Assembly (NCBI GenBank): GCA_965661265.1
Contig: CBFIDE010000007.1
Coordinates: forward strand, 51,782 to 115,781
Reading direction: 5' to 3'
DNA length: 64,000 nucleotides
From: CBFIDE01 sp965661265
GTDB taxonomy: Bacteria; Bacteroidota; Bacteroidia; Flavobacteriales; Schleiferiaceae
Shown here: piece after piece, positions 8,020 through 16,324 of the stretch
How positions within the stretch are numbered: the first letter of the stretch is position 1
How the letters are laid out: each line of letters opens with the position of its first letter
Notes under the pieces: model-generated
The model's database searches: none
What the model saw: the letters and a program-made list of their open reading frames with translations, nothing else
What the model was told of the DNA's origin: nothing
Translations under genes and position numbers: made by a program

Positions 8020-9486
8020 TTACTTTAAGGCTGAAAGCCCAGCTTTAGCTTTTTGATGAATTCCATCATAAAATGGATAAGACTTAACATCTAAACATGC
8101 CTTATAATAAAATTCTGCTCCCTTTGAATTACCAAAATATCTTTCCATATCACCTGCCTTTAATAAGGAGTTTCCTAGCGCAAAGGTCGGTGAAACAAGA
8201 TCAATATTAACCGCCCTCTTAAAGCTTATTAATGCTTCCATATTCAAATTCAAAGACTCCTGACAACGTCCTAACCTATAATAATATTCTAATTTTTCAT
8301 GAGAAAAAGCACAGCAATCTTCTAACTTATTACTTTCAAGATAAACTAGAGCCTCTTTATATTGGCCCGCATCAAAAAGTATTCTAGCCCTAATTAGAAC
8401 AATATTGAATCCTCTTTCAGCTTCTCTTAATGCTTGTAGGTCCGCTCCTTTATCTGTCTTTCCTTCACTTAATATCCTAGTGCGTAATAATTCAGTTTCT
8501 TTTGAATTTCCAGCTAAGAGCTCAGACCATGCCAAATATCTTAGTGAAGATTTAAGATAATCATCATTAGTACGACTGGCAATGAAAGAATTTAAACTCT
8601 TTTTAGACAATTCATAATCAGTAGAAACAGCAATCTTACCAAGGTAATAGTCTAGGTAGTTATAGTCAGCATATTCTTTGCCTTTCGGCCGATTTTGAAC
8701 TCTCTTTACTGCTAGCTGAGCCTTTCCATCTTTATAGTCCATTCTGCTTTGCATAAAAACCATAAAACTACTGGATTCCCAATTCAAGCCAAGCTTCTCA
8801 GGACTATTATCGCTCCGATCGTTTAACTGAAAATCCATAAATGAAAATACGAATCCATAATAATCTTTGAGATAAGAATATTCTTCACTTTCTGAGACTT
8901 TATAATAACTATTGGAAATCATTTTCATTCCTTGCTGTATATCGGCATTGAAGCCAAATATTTTAGCTGTCGTTTTAAAATCATCAGGCAGACTCCCTAA
9001 ACTGGCATATAGTACACCAAGCTCCATCCCATTTGGAGCGAATTCCGGAAAGTCCGAGTAGCCATCACTTAAGTGATTATAGGACTTTAAAAAATTCCAT
9101 GCAGCATTAAAGTAATTTTCATAACGTCCTTCAAGAACTGCCTGAGCTAAATACAACTGCCCAATATATATTTCTTTAAAAGGCTCTGAATCCGGTAGTG
9201 ATTCAAGGCGTTTAATATACTTAGAGGTACTATCCAATTTTGAATCAAGGAATCCTGGATTGTCTATCACAAAGGCTCTTAAGTAAATTTCAGCTGCTAA
9301 AAGATAATCAAGATTTAAATCCTCAGGTCTAGTCTTTTTAAGCTGCCAGGCCTTAGTCTTAAACTCAGAAAACTTCATTTCTATTAACAACGAATGTAGT
9401 TCCTTAAATTTCTGATCAAAAACAAGACTCTGAGCCCCTAAGTTGAGACTAAAAAAAACACTGATTATAAGGAAAGTATTTTTCAT
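8020..9486 (-). CDS. Secreted TPR-like protein of unknown function
   Basis: A 488-residue exported protein with a signal peptide (MKNTFLIISVFFSLNLGAQ). The body is all-helical, with degenerate tetratricopeptide-like pairs, clearest in the last ~150 residues (YYRLGRCQESLNLNMEALI, GAEFYYKACLD). I cannot assign it to a characterised family; a scaffold role is plausible. The ATG at 9486 is preferred: an upstream ATG at 9501 lies inside the terminator hairpin of the preceding gene and would give a poor signal peptide (MIPFF extension). The start codon follows the terminator T-tract directly. Confidence 0.72.
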   Translation of the reverse strand: MKNTFLIISVFFSLNLGAQSLVFDQKFKELHSLLIEMKFSEFKTKAWQLKKTRPEDLNLDYLLAAEIYLRAFVIDNPGFLDSKLDSTSKYIKRLESLPDSEPFKEIYIGQLYLAQAVLEGRYENYFNAAWNFLKSYNHLSDGYSDFPEFAPNGMELGVLYASLGSLPDDFKTTAKIFGFNADIQQGMKMISNSYYKVSESEEYSYLKDYYGFVFSFMDFQLNDRSDNSPEKLGLNWESSSFMVFMQSRMDYKDGKAQLAVKRVQNRPKGKEYADYNYLDYYLGKIAVSTDYELSKKSLNSFIASRTNDDYLKSSLRYLAWSELLAGNSKETELLRTRILSEGKTDKGADLQALREAERGFNIVLIRARILFDAGQYKEALVYLESNKLEDCCAFSHEKLEYYYRLGRCQESLNLNMEALISFKRAVNIDLVSPTFALGNSLLKAGDMERYFGNSKGAEFYYKACLDVKSYPFYDGIHQKAKAGLSALK

Positions 9487-9511
9487 AAAAAAAGGGATCA
9501 TAGATCCCTTT
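9487..9511 (-). terminator. Terminator or attenuator between the zinc-ribbon and TPR genes
   Basis: A perfect 9-base stem AAAGGGATC (9491-9499) and GATCCCTTT (9503-9511) with a 3-base loop. On the minus strand it is followed by seven T's and then at once by the ATG of the TPR-like gene. It can end the Nif3/zinc-ribbon transcript or limit read-through into the next gene. Confidence 0.8.
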
Positions 9512-9531
9512 GTCTTTAAGTTATATGAAAA

Positions 9532-10314
9532 TTAGGACTTAGCCAATTTAGCAAAAAGCTTTTCCATTTTCTCTTCTTCTTCTCTTGCCAATTCTGGATC
9601 AACTAAAACTCTACCAGAATGCTCATCGGTGATAATCTTTTTTCTAGCAGCAATTTCTAATTGCTTTTGAGGTGGAATAGTAAAGAAAGAACCACCTGAA
9701 GCGCCACGTTCAACAGCAACAACTCCTAATCCATTCTTAGCACTATTTCTAATTCTTCTATATGCATTTAGTAATCTATCTTCAACTGTCTTTGCATACT
9801 CTTCAGATTTAACTATTAAAGCTTCTTCCTCTTTTTGAGTCTCAGACATAATAGACTCCAATTCACCTTGCTTAAAATCAAAATGAGATTTTCTTTCGGC
9901 TAATTTAGTTTCAGAAATAGACATTGCCTCTTTCTTATGGTCAATCTTAGCCTTAAATTCTCTGATTCTCTTTTCTGCCAATTCCATTTCAAGTTCTTGA
10001 AACTCAATTTCCTTAGACAATGCATCAAATTCTCTGTTATTTCTAACATTCTTTTGTTGCGAATTATATCGAGCAATTTTCTCTTCAGAATCCTTAATAA
10101 GAGTTTTCTTATTACTGATTTGAGTGTCCAATTCTTCTAATTCAGTTTTGAATTTCTCTAGTCTAGTTTCTAGTCCAGTAATTTCATCCTCTAGGTCTTC
10201 AACTTCTAATGGAAGTTCTCCTCGGATATTTCTAATCTTATCGATTCTTGAATCAATAAGTTGAAGATCATAAAGTGCGCGTAGTCTATCTTCAACAGTA
10301 ACTTCTTTAGCCAT
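9532..10314 (-). CDS. Coiled-coil 'C4 zinc ribbon' family protein lacking the cysteines
   Basis: A 260-residue cytoplasmic protein. Residues ~15-180 are a long two-stranded coiled coil; residues ~200-235 correspond to the zinc-ribbon domain of the DUF164/CdsZ family. The fold motif is kept (GGSFFTIPPQKQLEIAARKK, then ITDEHSGRVLVD), but the four metal-binding Cys are replaced by other residues, mainly Ser and Asp, so no zinc should bind. The family is loosely tied to RNA or ribosome functions. The start lies 5 bases after the Nif3-family gene, and the pair is a recurrent Bacteroidota arrangement. Confidence 0.88.
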   Translation of the reverse strand: MAKEVTVEDRLRALYDLQLIDSRIDKIRNIRGELPLEVEDLEDEITGLETRLEKFKTELEELDTQISNKKTLIKDSEEKIARYNSQQKNVRNNREFDALSKEIEFQELEMELAEKRIREFKAKIDHKKEAMSISETKLAERKSHFDFKQGELESIMSETQKEEEALIVKSEEYAKTVEDRLLNAYRRIRNSAKNGLGVVAVERGASGGSFFTIPPQKQLEIAARKKIITDEHSGRVLVDPELAREEEEKMEKLFAKLAKS

Positions 10315-10319
10315 AGAGC

Positions 10320-11411
10320 TTATAAGTAATTAATCGGGTTCGTGTTTGTCTCCGTTTTAAGGAATGCAAAATTAGGGAATTTTTTGCATAGTTTTTCAGA
10401 AAGTAGGTCTATTGTGAATTGTTCATTTTCATAATGTCCAATATCTGCAATAATAATCTGGTTTTCAGCTTCAAAAAACTGATGATATTTAAAATCTGAG
10501 CTCAGGAATAAATCGGCCCCGAGCCTTTTAGCATTGCTTAATAAGAAGCTCCCAGAGCCCCCACACCATGCGATTTTTTGAACTTGGTCTTTAATCGGAG
10601 AAGTATAACGTACTACGCCTCCAAATTCCTTTTTTATGTGCTTTAAAAAATCAAGTGTATACATTGGTTCCTTCAAAAGTCCAATCATTCCAGAGCCAAT
10701 AAAAGAATTTTCATTGAGCAATGGGATTAAATCATAGGCAACTTCATCATAAGGATGCGCATTTTTAATGGCATTTAGAATTGACCTTGACAAATGAGAT
10801 GGTATTAAGAACTCTTGTTTTAGTTCGTCGCCTATTTCATGCTTACCAATTTCGCCTATACTAGGTGTGCTATTCTCTCCAGGCGTATAGGAGCCTTTTC
10901 CTGTTGATTCAAAGGAGCACTCGCTATAATCTCCAATAGATCCACCACCGGCTTTAAAACAAGCATTCGCTACTTCTTTAGAATCACCCTCTGGAGTAAA
11001 AACCACCAATTTTAATAAACCTCCTGTTTTAGGACTTAATATTCTTGGTTTTTCGATGCCTAATTTTTGAGCAATTTTTGCATTAACACCCTCTTGGACA
11101 TTATCCAAATTGGTATGGATTGAATACAAAGCTATATCATTTTTAATAGCTAAGAGTATTGCTCTTTGGGCATCCGTATCAGGGTTTAGTCTTTTTAACC
11201 CACTAAAAATAATTGGGTGATGACTGACAATCATAGAACAGCCTCTTCCGATTGCCTCTTCAACCACCAGTTCAGTAATATCTAGACAAATCAGAACAGA
11301 ATCTACCTCAAAATTTGGATCCCCGACCAACAGCCCAGAATTATCGTAAGATTCTTGAAGCGCTAGTGGAGCTATTTGCTCTAGATAATTTGTAATTTCT
11401 TTAATCTGCAT
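10320..11411 (-). CDS. Nif3/YbgI-family dinuclear metal-binding protein with inserted domain
   Basis: A 363-residue member of the Nif3-like family, toroidal hexamers with a two-metal site, sometimes annotated as GTP cyclohydrolase I type 2, a function that is doubtful. Metal ligands are visible in VSHHPIIF, HTNLDN and the C-terminal IGHYENE. The middle ~125 residues (about 130-255) form the CutA/PII-like insertion of the YqfO type (ending near NAHPYDEVAYDL). It is the promoter-proximal gene of a pair with the zinc-ribbon family protein. Confidence 0.9.
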   Translation of the reverse strand: MQIKEITNYLEQIAPLALQESYDNSGLLVGDPNFEVDSVLICLDITELVVEEAIGRGCSMIVSHHPIIFSGLKRLNPDTDAQRAILLAIKNDIALYSIHTNLDNVQEGVNAKIAQKLGIEKPRILSPKTGGLLKLVVFTPEGDSKEVANACFKAGGGSIGDYSECSFESTGKGSYTPGENSTPSIGEIGKHEIGDELKQEFLIPSHLSRSILNAIKNAHPYDEVAYDLIPLLNENSFIGSGMIGLLKEPMYTLDFLKHIKKEFGGVVRYTSPIKDQVQKIAWCGGSGSFLLSNAKRLGADLFLSSDFKYHQFFEAENQIIIADIGHYENEQFTIDLLSEKLCKKFPNFAFLKTETNTNPINYL

Positions 11412-11449
11412 TGGACCAAATTAATGAAAGTATTGAGTAATAAAAATAA

Positions 11450-11482
11450 AAAAGCCCTTCTAATTAAATCAGAAGGGCTTTT
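11450..11482 (-). terminator. Terminator of rpsA
   Basis: A 12-base stem AAAAGCCCTTCT (11450-11461) and AGAAGGGCTTTT (11471-11482) with a 9-base loop. It is followed on the minus strand by a T-rich run, directly after the rpsA stop. Confidence 0.88.
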
Positions 11483-11502
11483 ATTCTATCGATTAAGAAA
11501 TC

Positions 11503-13476
11503 TTACTTAGATCCTTTTTCGTCTTTTTCCATTTGCTCTTTAAGAGCAGATAAAGCGTCGATGTCACCTAAGGTAGAACGCTCATTGTTAGACTGAATTT
11601 TCTTTACAGTCTGACTTGTAGCTTTACGTTCTTCTTGAACTTTCTCAGCAGCAACTTTCTTGTGTAACTCAGTATGAGAAACTACAATTCTACGGTTGTC
11701 TTTGTTAAATTCAATAACCTTAAAGTCAATCTTATCTCCTTTAGTAAGAGTTGTTCCGTCTTCTTTAACAAGGTGACGAGCTGGAGCAAAAGCTTCAATA
11801 CCGATGTTTGCGAACAATACGCTAGCACCTTTATCTACCATCTCAGTAATTTCACCTTCCATTACAGAACCTTCTTCCATAAGAGTAGCATAAGTATCCC
11901 AAGGATTCTCTTCTACTTGCTTATGACCTAAACTAAGTCTTCTGTTCTCAACATCAATATCAAGAACAACAGCTTCAAGAACAGCTCCAATTGAAGTAAA
12001 TTCACTTGGGTGTTTAACTTTCTTAGTCCAGCTTAAGTCAGAAATATGGATTAATCCATCAATACCTTCTTCTAACTCGATAAATACACCAAAGTTTGTG
12101 AAGTTTCTTACAGTTCCTTTATGCTTAGAACCAGAAGGGTATTTAGTAGTAATATCAGTCCAAGGATCTGGAGTCATTTGCTTGATACCAAGAGACATTT
12201 TGCGCTCTTCTCTATCAAGTGTAAGAACTACAGCTTCCACTTCATCACCTACATTTACGAAATCTTGTGCGCTTCTTAAGTGCGTAGACCAGCTCATTTC
12301 ACTTACGTGAATAAGACCCTCAACACCAGGAATCACTTCAACAAAAGCACCGTAATCTGCGATTACAACAACTTTTCCTTTTACTTTATCACCAACTTTA
12401 GTTTCAGCATCAAGCTTATCCCATGGATGAGCTTCAAGTTGCTTAAGACCTAATTGGATTCTTGTCTTATCCTCATCAAAGTCAAGGATTACAACATTCA
12501 TTTTTTGATCAAGCTCAACCACTTCAGATGGATGATTGATACGGCTCCAGCTAAGATCAGTAATGTGGATTAATCCATCAACACCACCTAGGTCAATAAA
12601 TACTCCATATGAAGTAATGTTTTTAACAACACCCTCAAGTACTTGACCTTTCTCTAACTTACCAATAATCTCCTTCTTCTGCTCTTCAAGGTCAGCCTCG
12701 ATAAGAGCTTTGTGAGAAACAACAACATTCTTAAATTCATGATTGATCTTAACAATCTTGAATTCCATCTTCTTGTCTACGTAAGCATCGTAATCACGGA
12801 TTGGCTTAACATCAATTTGAGAACCTGGTAAGAATGCTTCAATACCAAATACATCTACGATCATACCACCTTTAGTACGACATTTAACGTAACCATTAAC
12901 GATCTCTTCTGTATCATGAGCTTCATTAACTCTATCCCAAGCTTTAATAGCTCTTGCCTTACGGTGAGATAAAACTAATTGGCCGTCCTTGTCTTCTTGC
13001 TTGTCAATAAGAACTTCAACGTTATCACCAATTTTCAACTCAGGATTATATCTGAATTCATTTAATGAGATAACACCTTCAGATTTATAACCTATATCAA
13101 CAATCGCTTCACGATCTGTCATATTGATTACTTCACCTTCAACTACGGCATGCTCATCAATAGTTGTAATAGTCTCCTCATACAACTTTGTTAATTCGTC
13201 TTTTTGCTCTTTTGATCTAGATTTTAATCCAAATTCAAATTCGTCCCAATCAAACTCAGCTGGTTCTTCAACCGCCGCTGGCTCTTCAACTGCAACTTCT
13301 TCAACAATAGCTTCTGGAGCAGCCTCAACAGCAACTTCTTCAACTGAAGTTACTGCTTCTTCAGCAACGACTTCTTTAGTTTCTTCAGTAGCAACTACCT
13401 CTTTAGGAGTTGGCTCTGACTTTGATTTTTCTACTTTAGCCTTAGGCTTAGCAGCTTTTTTGTTTTCTTCTGACAT
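11503..13476 (-). CDS. rpsA: 30S ribosomal protein S1
   Basis: A 657-residue RNA-binding ribosomal protein. The first ~75 residues are a Lys, then Glu/Ala/Val-rich low-complexity tail, longer than in Proteobacteria (E. coli S1 has 557 residues). Six S1 domains follow from about residue 110, with typical motifs such as YGVFIDLGGVDGLIHITDLS, YGAFVEVIPGVEGLIHVSEM and FGVFIELEEGIDGLIHISDL. A Lys/Glu-rich tail ends the protein. In Bacteroidota, where Shine-Dalgarno pairing is weak, S1 is likely important for mRNA binding. It has its own leader and terminator, so it is monocistronic. Confidence 0.97.
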   Translation of the reverse strand: MSEENKKAAKPKAKVEKSKSEPTPKEVVATEETKEVVAEEAVTSVEEVAVEAAPEAIVEEVAVEEPAAVEEPAEFDWDEFEFGLKSRSKEQKDELTKLYEETITTIDEHAVVEGEVINMTDREAIVDIGYKSEGVISLNEFRYNPELKIGDNVEVLIDKQEDKDGQLVLSHRKARAIKAWDRVNEAHDTEEIVNGYVKCRTKGGMIVDVFGIEAFLPGSQIDVKPIRDYDAYVDKKMEFKIVKINHEFKNVVVSHKALIEADLEEQKKEIIGKLEKGQVLEGVVKNITSYGVFIDLGGVDGLIHITDLSWSRINHPSEVVELDQKMNVVILDFDEDKTRIQLGLKQLEAHPWDKLDAETKVGDKVKGKVVVIADYGAFVEVIPGVEGLIHVSEMSWSTHLRSAQDFVNVGDEVEAVVLTLDREERKMSLGIKQMTPDPWTDITTKYPSGSKHKGTVRNFTNFGVFIELEEGIDGLIHISDLSWTKKVKHPSEFTSIGAVLEAVVLDIDVENRRLSLGHKQVEENPWDTYATLMEEGSVMEGEITEMVDKGASVLFANIGIEAFAPARHLVKEDGTTLTKGDKIDFKVIEFNKDNRRIVVSHTELHKKVAAEKVQEERKATSQTVKKIQSNNERSTLGDIDALSALKEQMEKDEKGSK

Positions 13477-13561
13477 ATGCAGAACTTAATTTGTATTCCT
13501 GTTTCTATTTAGACTTTATCGCGGCAATAAAATCAGGAAGGTGTTATGATTTTTAAATAAG

Positions 13562-13607
13562 CCTTTTTGTTAGTCTCATACTCCGCGCAAAAAGGGCAGC
13601 AAATGTA
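13562..13607 (-). promoter_or_regulatory. rpsA promoter -7 box and leader hairpin
   Basis: On the minus strand TACATTTG (13600-13607) matches the Bacteroidota -7 box; the nearest upstream TTG is 26 bases away, so the -33 element is weak. Just downstream CCTTTTTG and CAAAAAGG (13588-13595 and 13562-13569) form an 8-base stem with an 18-base loop in the ~120-base rpsA leader. The place suggests leader-based control of S1; this is inference. Confidence 0.45.
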
Positions 13608-13677
13608 ATAAATATTCTTCTAAATACGGACTTCAACTCTTTGAATTTTTGAAGACTAAATCGCGAAAGCGAAAACA

Positions 13678-13702
13678 TAAAAAAAGCCGCCAACAGGCAG
13701 CT
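13678..13702 (-). terminator. Terminator of the carA-eno-gltA operon
   Basis: A stem AGCTGCC/GGCGGCT as read on the minus strand (13696-13702 and 13685-13691, one G-T pair), a 4-base loop and a T-tract, 23 bases after the gltA stop. Confidence 0.82.
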
Positions 13703-13725
13703 TCTTTTTCAATTTTTAATTGAGA

Positions 13726-15030
13726 TTAATTCTCAAATCTTGCTTTTAAATCTGCAGTAGTAGTACTACCTGGTCTTTCAATCGGGAAACCTAAAGCTCT
13801 ATCCCAAATAAGGCTAGATAAAGTTCCTAATGATCTTGACACTCCAAATAAAACAGTATAAAAATCATATTGGGTTAACCCATAATGCATTAGTAATTGA
13901 CCAGAGTGCGCATCTACATTAGGCCAAGGATTCTTAACCTTACCTGTAGATTGTAGAATTTCAGGAACAACTTCGTATACCCTACTTACTATCTGGAATA
14001 ACTCGCTATGAGGCATATGCTTCTGAGCAAATTCTCTTTGTGCTGTATATCTTGGGTCTGTTTTTCTTAAAACTGCATGACCAAATCCTGGAATAACTTT
14101 TCCTTCCTTTAAAGTCTTTAAGCAATAGTTTGCAATTTGCTCTTTAGAAGGTAATCCTCCACCTAGTTCGTCTCTCATTGCTAAAGTCCATCTAATAACT
14201 TCTTGATTAGCTAAGCCGTGTAATGGGCCTGCCAAGCCATTCATACCTGCAGCAAATGATTGGTAGCAATCAGAAAGGGCAGAACCTACTAAATGAACGG
14301 TGTGAGCAGAAACATTTCCACCTTCATGATCTGCATGAATTGTCATATAAAGTCTTAGCAACTCTTTGAACTCCTCATTTTCAAATCCAAGCATATGAGC
14401 AAAGTTACCAGACCAATCTAATTTAGCATCTGGTTCAATATGGTCACCATTATGATAAATTCTTCTGTAGATATAGGCGGCAATTCTTGGTAGTCTTGCA
14501 ATTAAATTCATTGCATCTTCAAAGGTTGGCTCCCAATATTCTGACTTATGAATACCTGCTCTGTATGATTTCTGGAATTCAGACTCTGTTCTTAGAGCCA
14601 TAATACCAGTTACAAACTGAGTCATTGGGTGAGTAGTCATTGGTAGAGCATCAATAACCTTAAATACATGAGGCGGCACCGTAGATCTTCTTGCCCAATT
14701 ATTACTTAATCTTCTTACTGAATCGTCATCCGGAAGTTCATCAAAAAGCATAAGGTAAAATACCCCTTCAGGTAAAGGTTCTTCTCCACCAGGGTAAGCA
14801 GGCAATTTCTCCTGTAGCTCAGGAATACTATAACCTCTAAATCTAATTCCCTCTGCAGGATCCAATTTAGAAGTTTCAGTAATTAAAGCAGGCATACCTC
14901 TCATACCTCCGTATAATTGGCTCACTTTAATTTCACCTAGAACTTTATCACCATATTCAGCAATAAAATCTTTAACCTCCTTCACGTTGGTTTCAACTTT
15001 ACTCCTGAAATGCTCTTTTAACTTATCCAT
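13726..15030 (-). CDS. gltA: Citrate synthase, eukaryotic (mitochondrial) type
   Basis: Condenses acetyl-CoA and oxaloacetate to citrate in the TCA cycle. The 434-residue sequence has the catalytic His271 (GPLHGLANQE), His318 (PGFGHAVLRKTDPRY) and Asp373 (NVDAHSG). Long segments resemble mitochondrial citrate synthases closely, e.g. LDPAEGIRFRGYSIPE, GGEEPLPEG, IHADHEGGNVSAH and LVGSALSD. It lacks the N-terminal extra domain of the hexameric NADH-regulated bacterial type, so a dimer is expected. It is the last gene of carA-eno-gltA, one base after eno. Confidence 0.95.
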   Translation of the reverse strand: MDKLKEHFRSKVETNVKEVKDFIAEYGDKVLGEIKVSQLYGGMRGMPALITETSKLDPAEGIRFRGYSIPELQEKLPAYPGGEEPLPEGVFYLMLFDELPDDDSVRRLSNNWARRSTVPPHVFKVIDALPMTTHPMTQFVTGIMALRTESEFQKSYRAGIHKSEYWEPTFEDAMNLIARLPRIAAYIYRRIYHNGDHIEPDAKLDWSGNFAHMLGFENEEFKELLRLYMTIHADHEGGNVSAHTVHLVGSALSDCYQSFAAGMNGLAGPLHGLANQEVIRWTLAMRDELGGGLPSKEQIANYCLKTLKEGKVIPGFGHAVLRKTDPRYTAQREFAQKHMPHSELFQIVSRVYEVVPEILQSTGKVKNPWPNVDAHSGQLLMHYGLTQYDFYTVLFGVSRSLGTLSSLIWDRALGFPIERPGSTTTADLKARFEN

Positions 15031-15031
15031 C

Positions 15032-16324
15032 CTATTTCTTTCTTAAGTATTTAAAATTCTTTCCAATAAACTTAGCATCATCACCAAGCATCTCTTCAAT
15101 TCTCAATAGTTGATTATATTTAGCCATTCTATCACTTCTAGACGCCGATCCTGTTTTAATTTGACCAGTATTTAAAGCAACCGCTAAATCTGCAATTGTA
15201 CTATCTTCCGTTTCCCCACTTCGGTGACTCATCACGCAAGTGTAATTATTTGTTTGAGCCATCTGCACCGCCTCAATAGTTTCTGTTAAGGTACCAATTT
15301 GGTTCACTTTAACAAGAACAGAATTGGCAACACCCTGTTCAATTCCTTTGGCAATTCTTTCTGAATTTGTTACAAAAAGATCATCTCCAACTAATTGACA
15401 CTTATCGCCTATTGCCTTTGTTAATTTCTCCCAAGCTTCCCAATCATCTTCATCAAGACCATCTTCTATACTTATGATAGGATATTTATTAACCCATTCA
15501 GTCCAATACTCTACCATTTGATCACTAGACAGCTTTCTGCCATCTGAGCTTTTAAAATGGTATACTTTCTCATCTCTATCATAGAACTCTGAAGCCGCAG
15601 CATCCATAGCTATAAATACATCCTCTCCCGCAGTAAAGCCTGCACGATCAATTGCTTTTAGAACTATTTCTATTGCTTCTTCATTAGACTTTATATTAGG
15701 AGCAAAGCCACCTTCGTCTCCAACATTAGTACTATAACCACTTTCCTTAAGAACTGCCTTTAGGTTATGGAATATTTCTGTTCCCATTCTCAAAGCATGA
15801 CTAAAGGTTTCTGCCCCTACAGGCATAACCATAAACTCTTGAAAGTCTATTGAATTATCTGCATGCTCACCACCATTCAAGATATTCATCATTGGAATAG
15901 GGAGTGTTACAGCACTTACACCTCCAATGTAATTATAAATACTTTGACCTGTTGAGCTTGCGGCAGCTTTAGCAACTGCCAAAGAAACTGCAAGAATAGC
16001 ATTAGCCCCTAAGTTAGCTTTATTTGGGGTAGCATCCAACTCGATCATCGTTCTATCTATAGCCGATTGATTACAAATGTGCATCCCAATAATTTCCTCG
16101 GCAATTGGTCCGTTTACATTGGCAATGGCCTTTTGTACGCCTTTACCCATGTATTCTGCTCCACCATCTCTCAATTCTACAGCTTCATGTGCCCCTGTTG
16201 ATGCACCAGAAGGAACTGCCGCCCTTCCAAAATGACCGTCATCAGTTACAACATCAACTTCAATAGTAGGATTACCTCTACTATCAAGGATTTGTCTAGC
16301 ATGTACGTTACTTATATATGACAT
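15032..16324 (-). CDS. eno: Enolase
   Basis: Interconverts 2-phosphoglycerate and phosphoenolpyruvate with two Mg ions in the cytoplasm. The 430 residues match the family. Metal and catalytic motifs are in place: GDEGGFAPN, SIEDGLDEDDW, LVGDDLFVTN, LVKVNQIGT (catalytic Lys) and SHRSGETED. The first residues MSYISNVHARQILDSRGNPT are canonical, which fixes the start. It lies directly after carA with no gap and one base before gltA. Confidence 0.98.
   Translation of the reverse strand: MSYISNVHARQILDSRGNPTIEVDVVTDDGHFGRAAVPSGASTGAHEAVELRDGGAEYMGKGVQKAIANVNGPIAEEIIGMHICNQSAIDRTMIELDATPNKANLGANAILAVSLAVAKAAASSTGQSIYNYIGGVSAVTLPIPMMNILNGGEHADNSIDFQEFMVMPVGAETFSHALRMGTEIFHNLKAVLKESGYSTNVGDEGGFAPNIKSNEEAIEIVLKAIDRAGFTAGEDVFIAMDAAASEFYDRDEKVYHFKSSDGRKLSSDQMVEYWTEWVNKYPIISIEDGLDEDDWEAWEKLTKAIGDKCQLVGDDLFVTNSERIAKGIEQGVANSVLVKVNQIGTLTETIEAVQMAQTNNYTCVMSHRSGETEDSTIADLAVALNTGQIKTGSASRSDRMAKYNQLLRIEEMLGDDAKFIGKNFKYLRKK

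Noticed and set aside
13124..13489. Open frame on the plus strand opposite the N-terminus of rpsA, rich in Ser, Thr and Ala
   Set aside because: It is the mirror of the Glu/Ala-rich low-complexity tail of S1 and has no signal, domain or promoter of its own.
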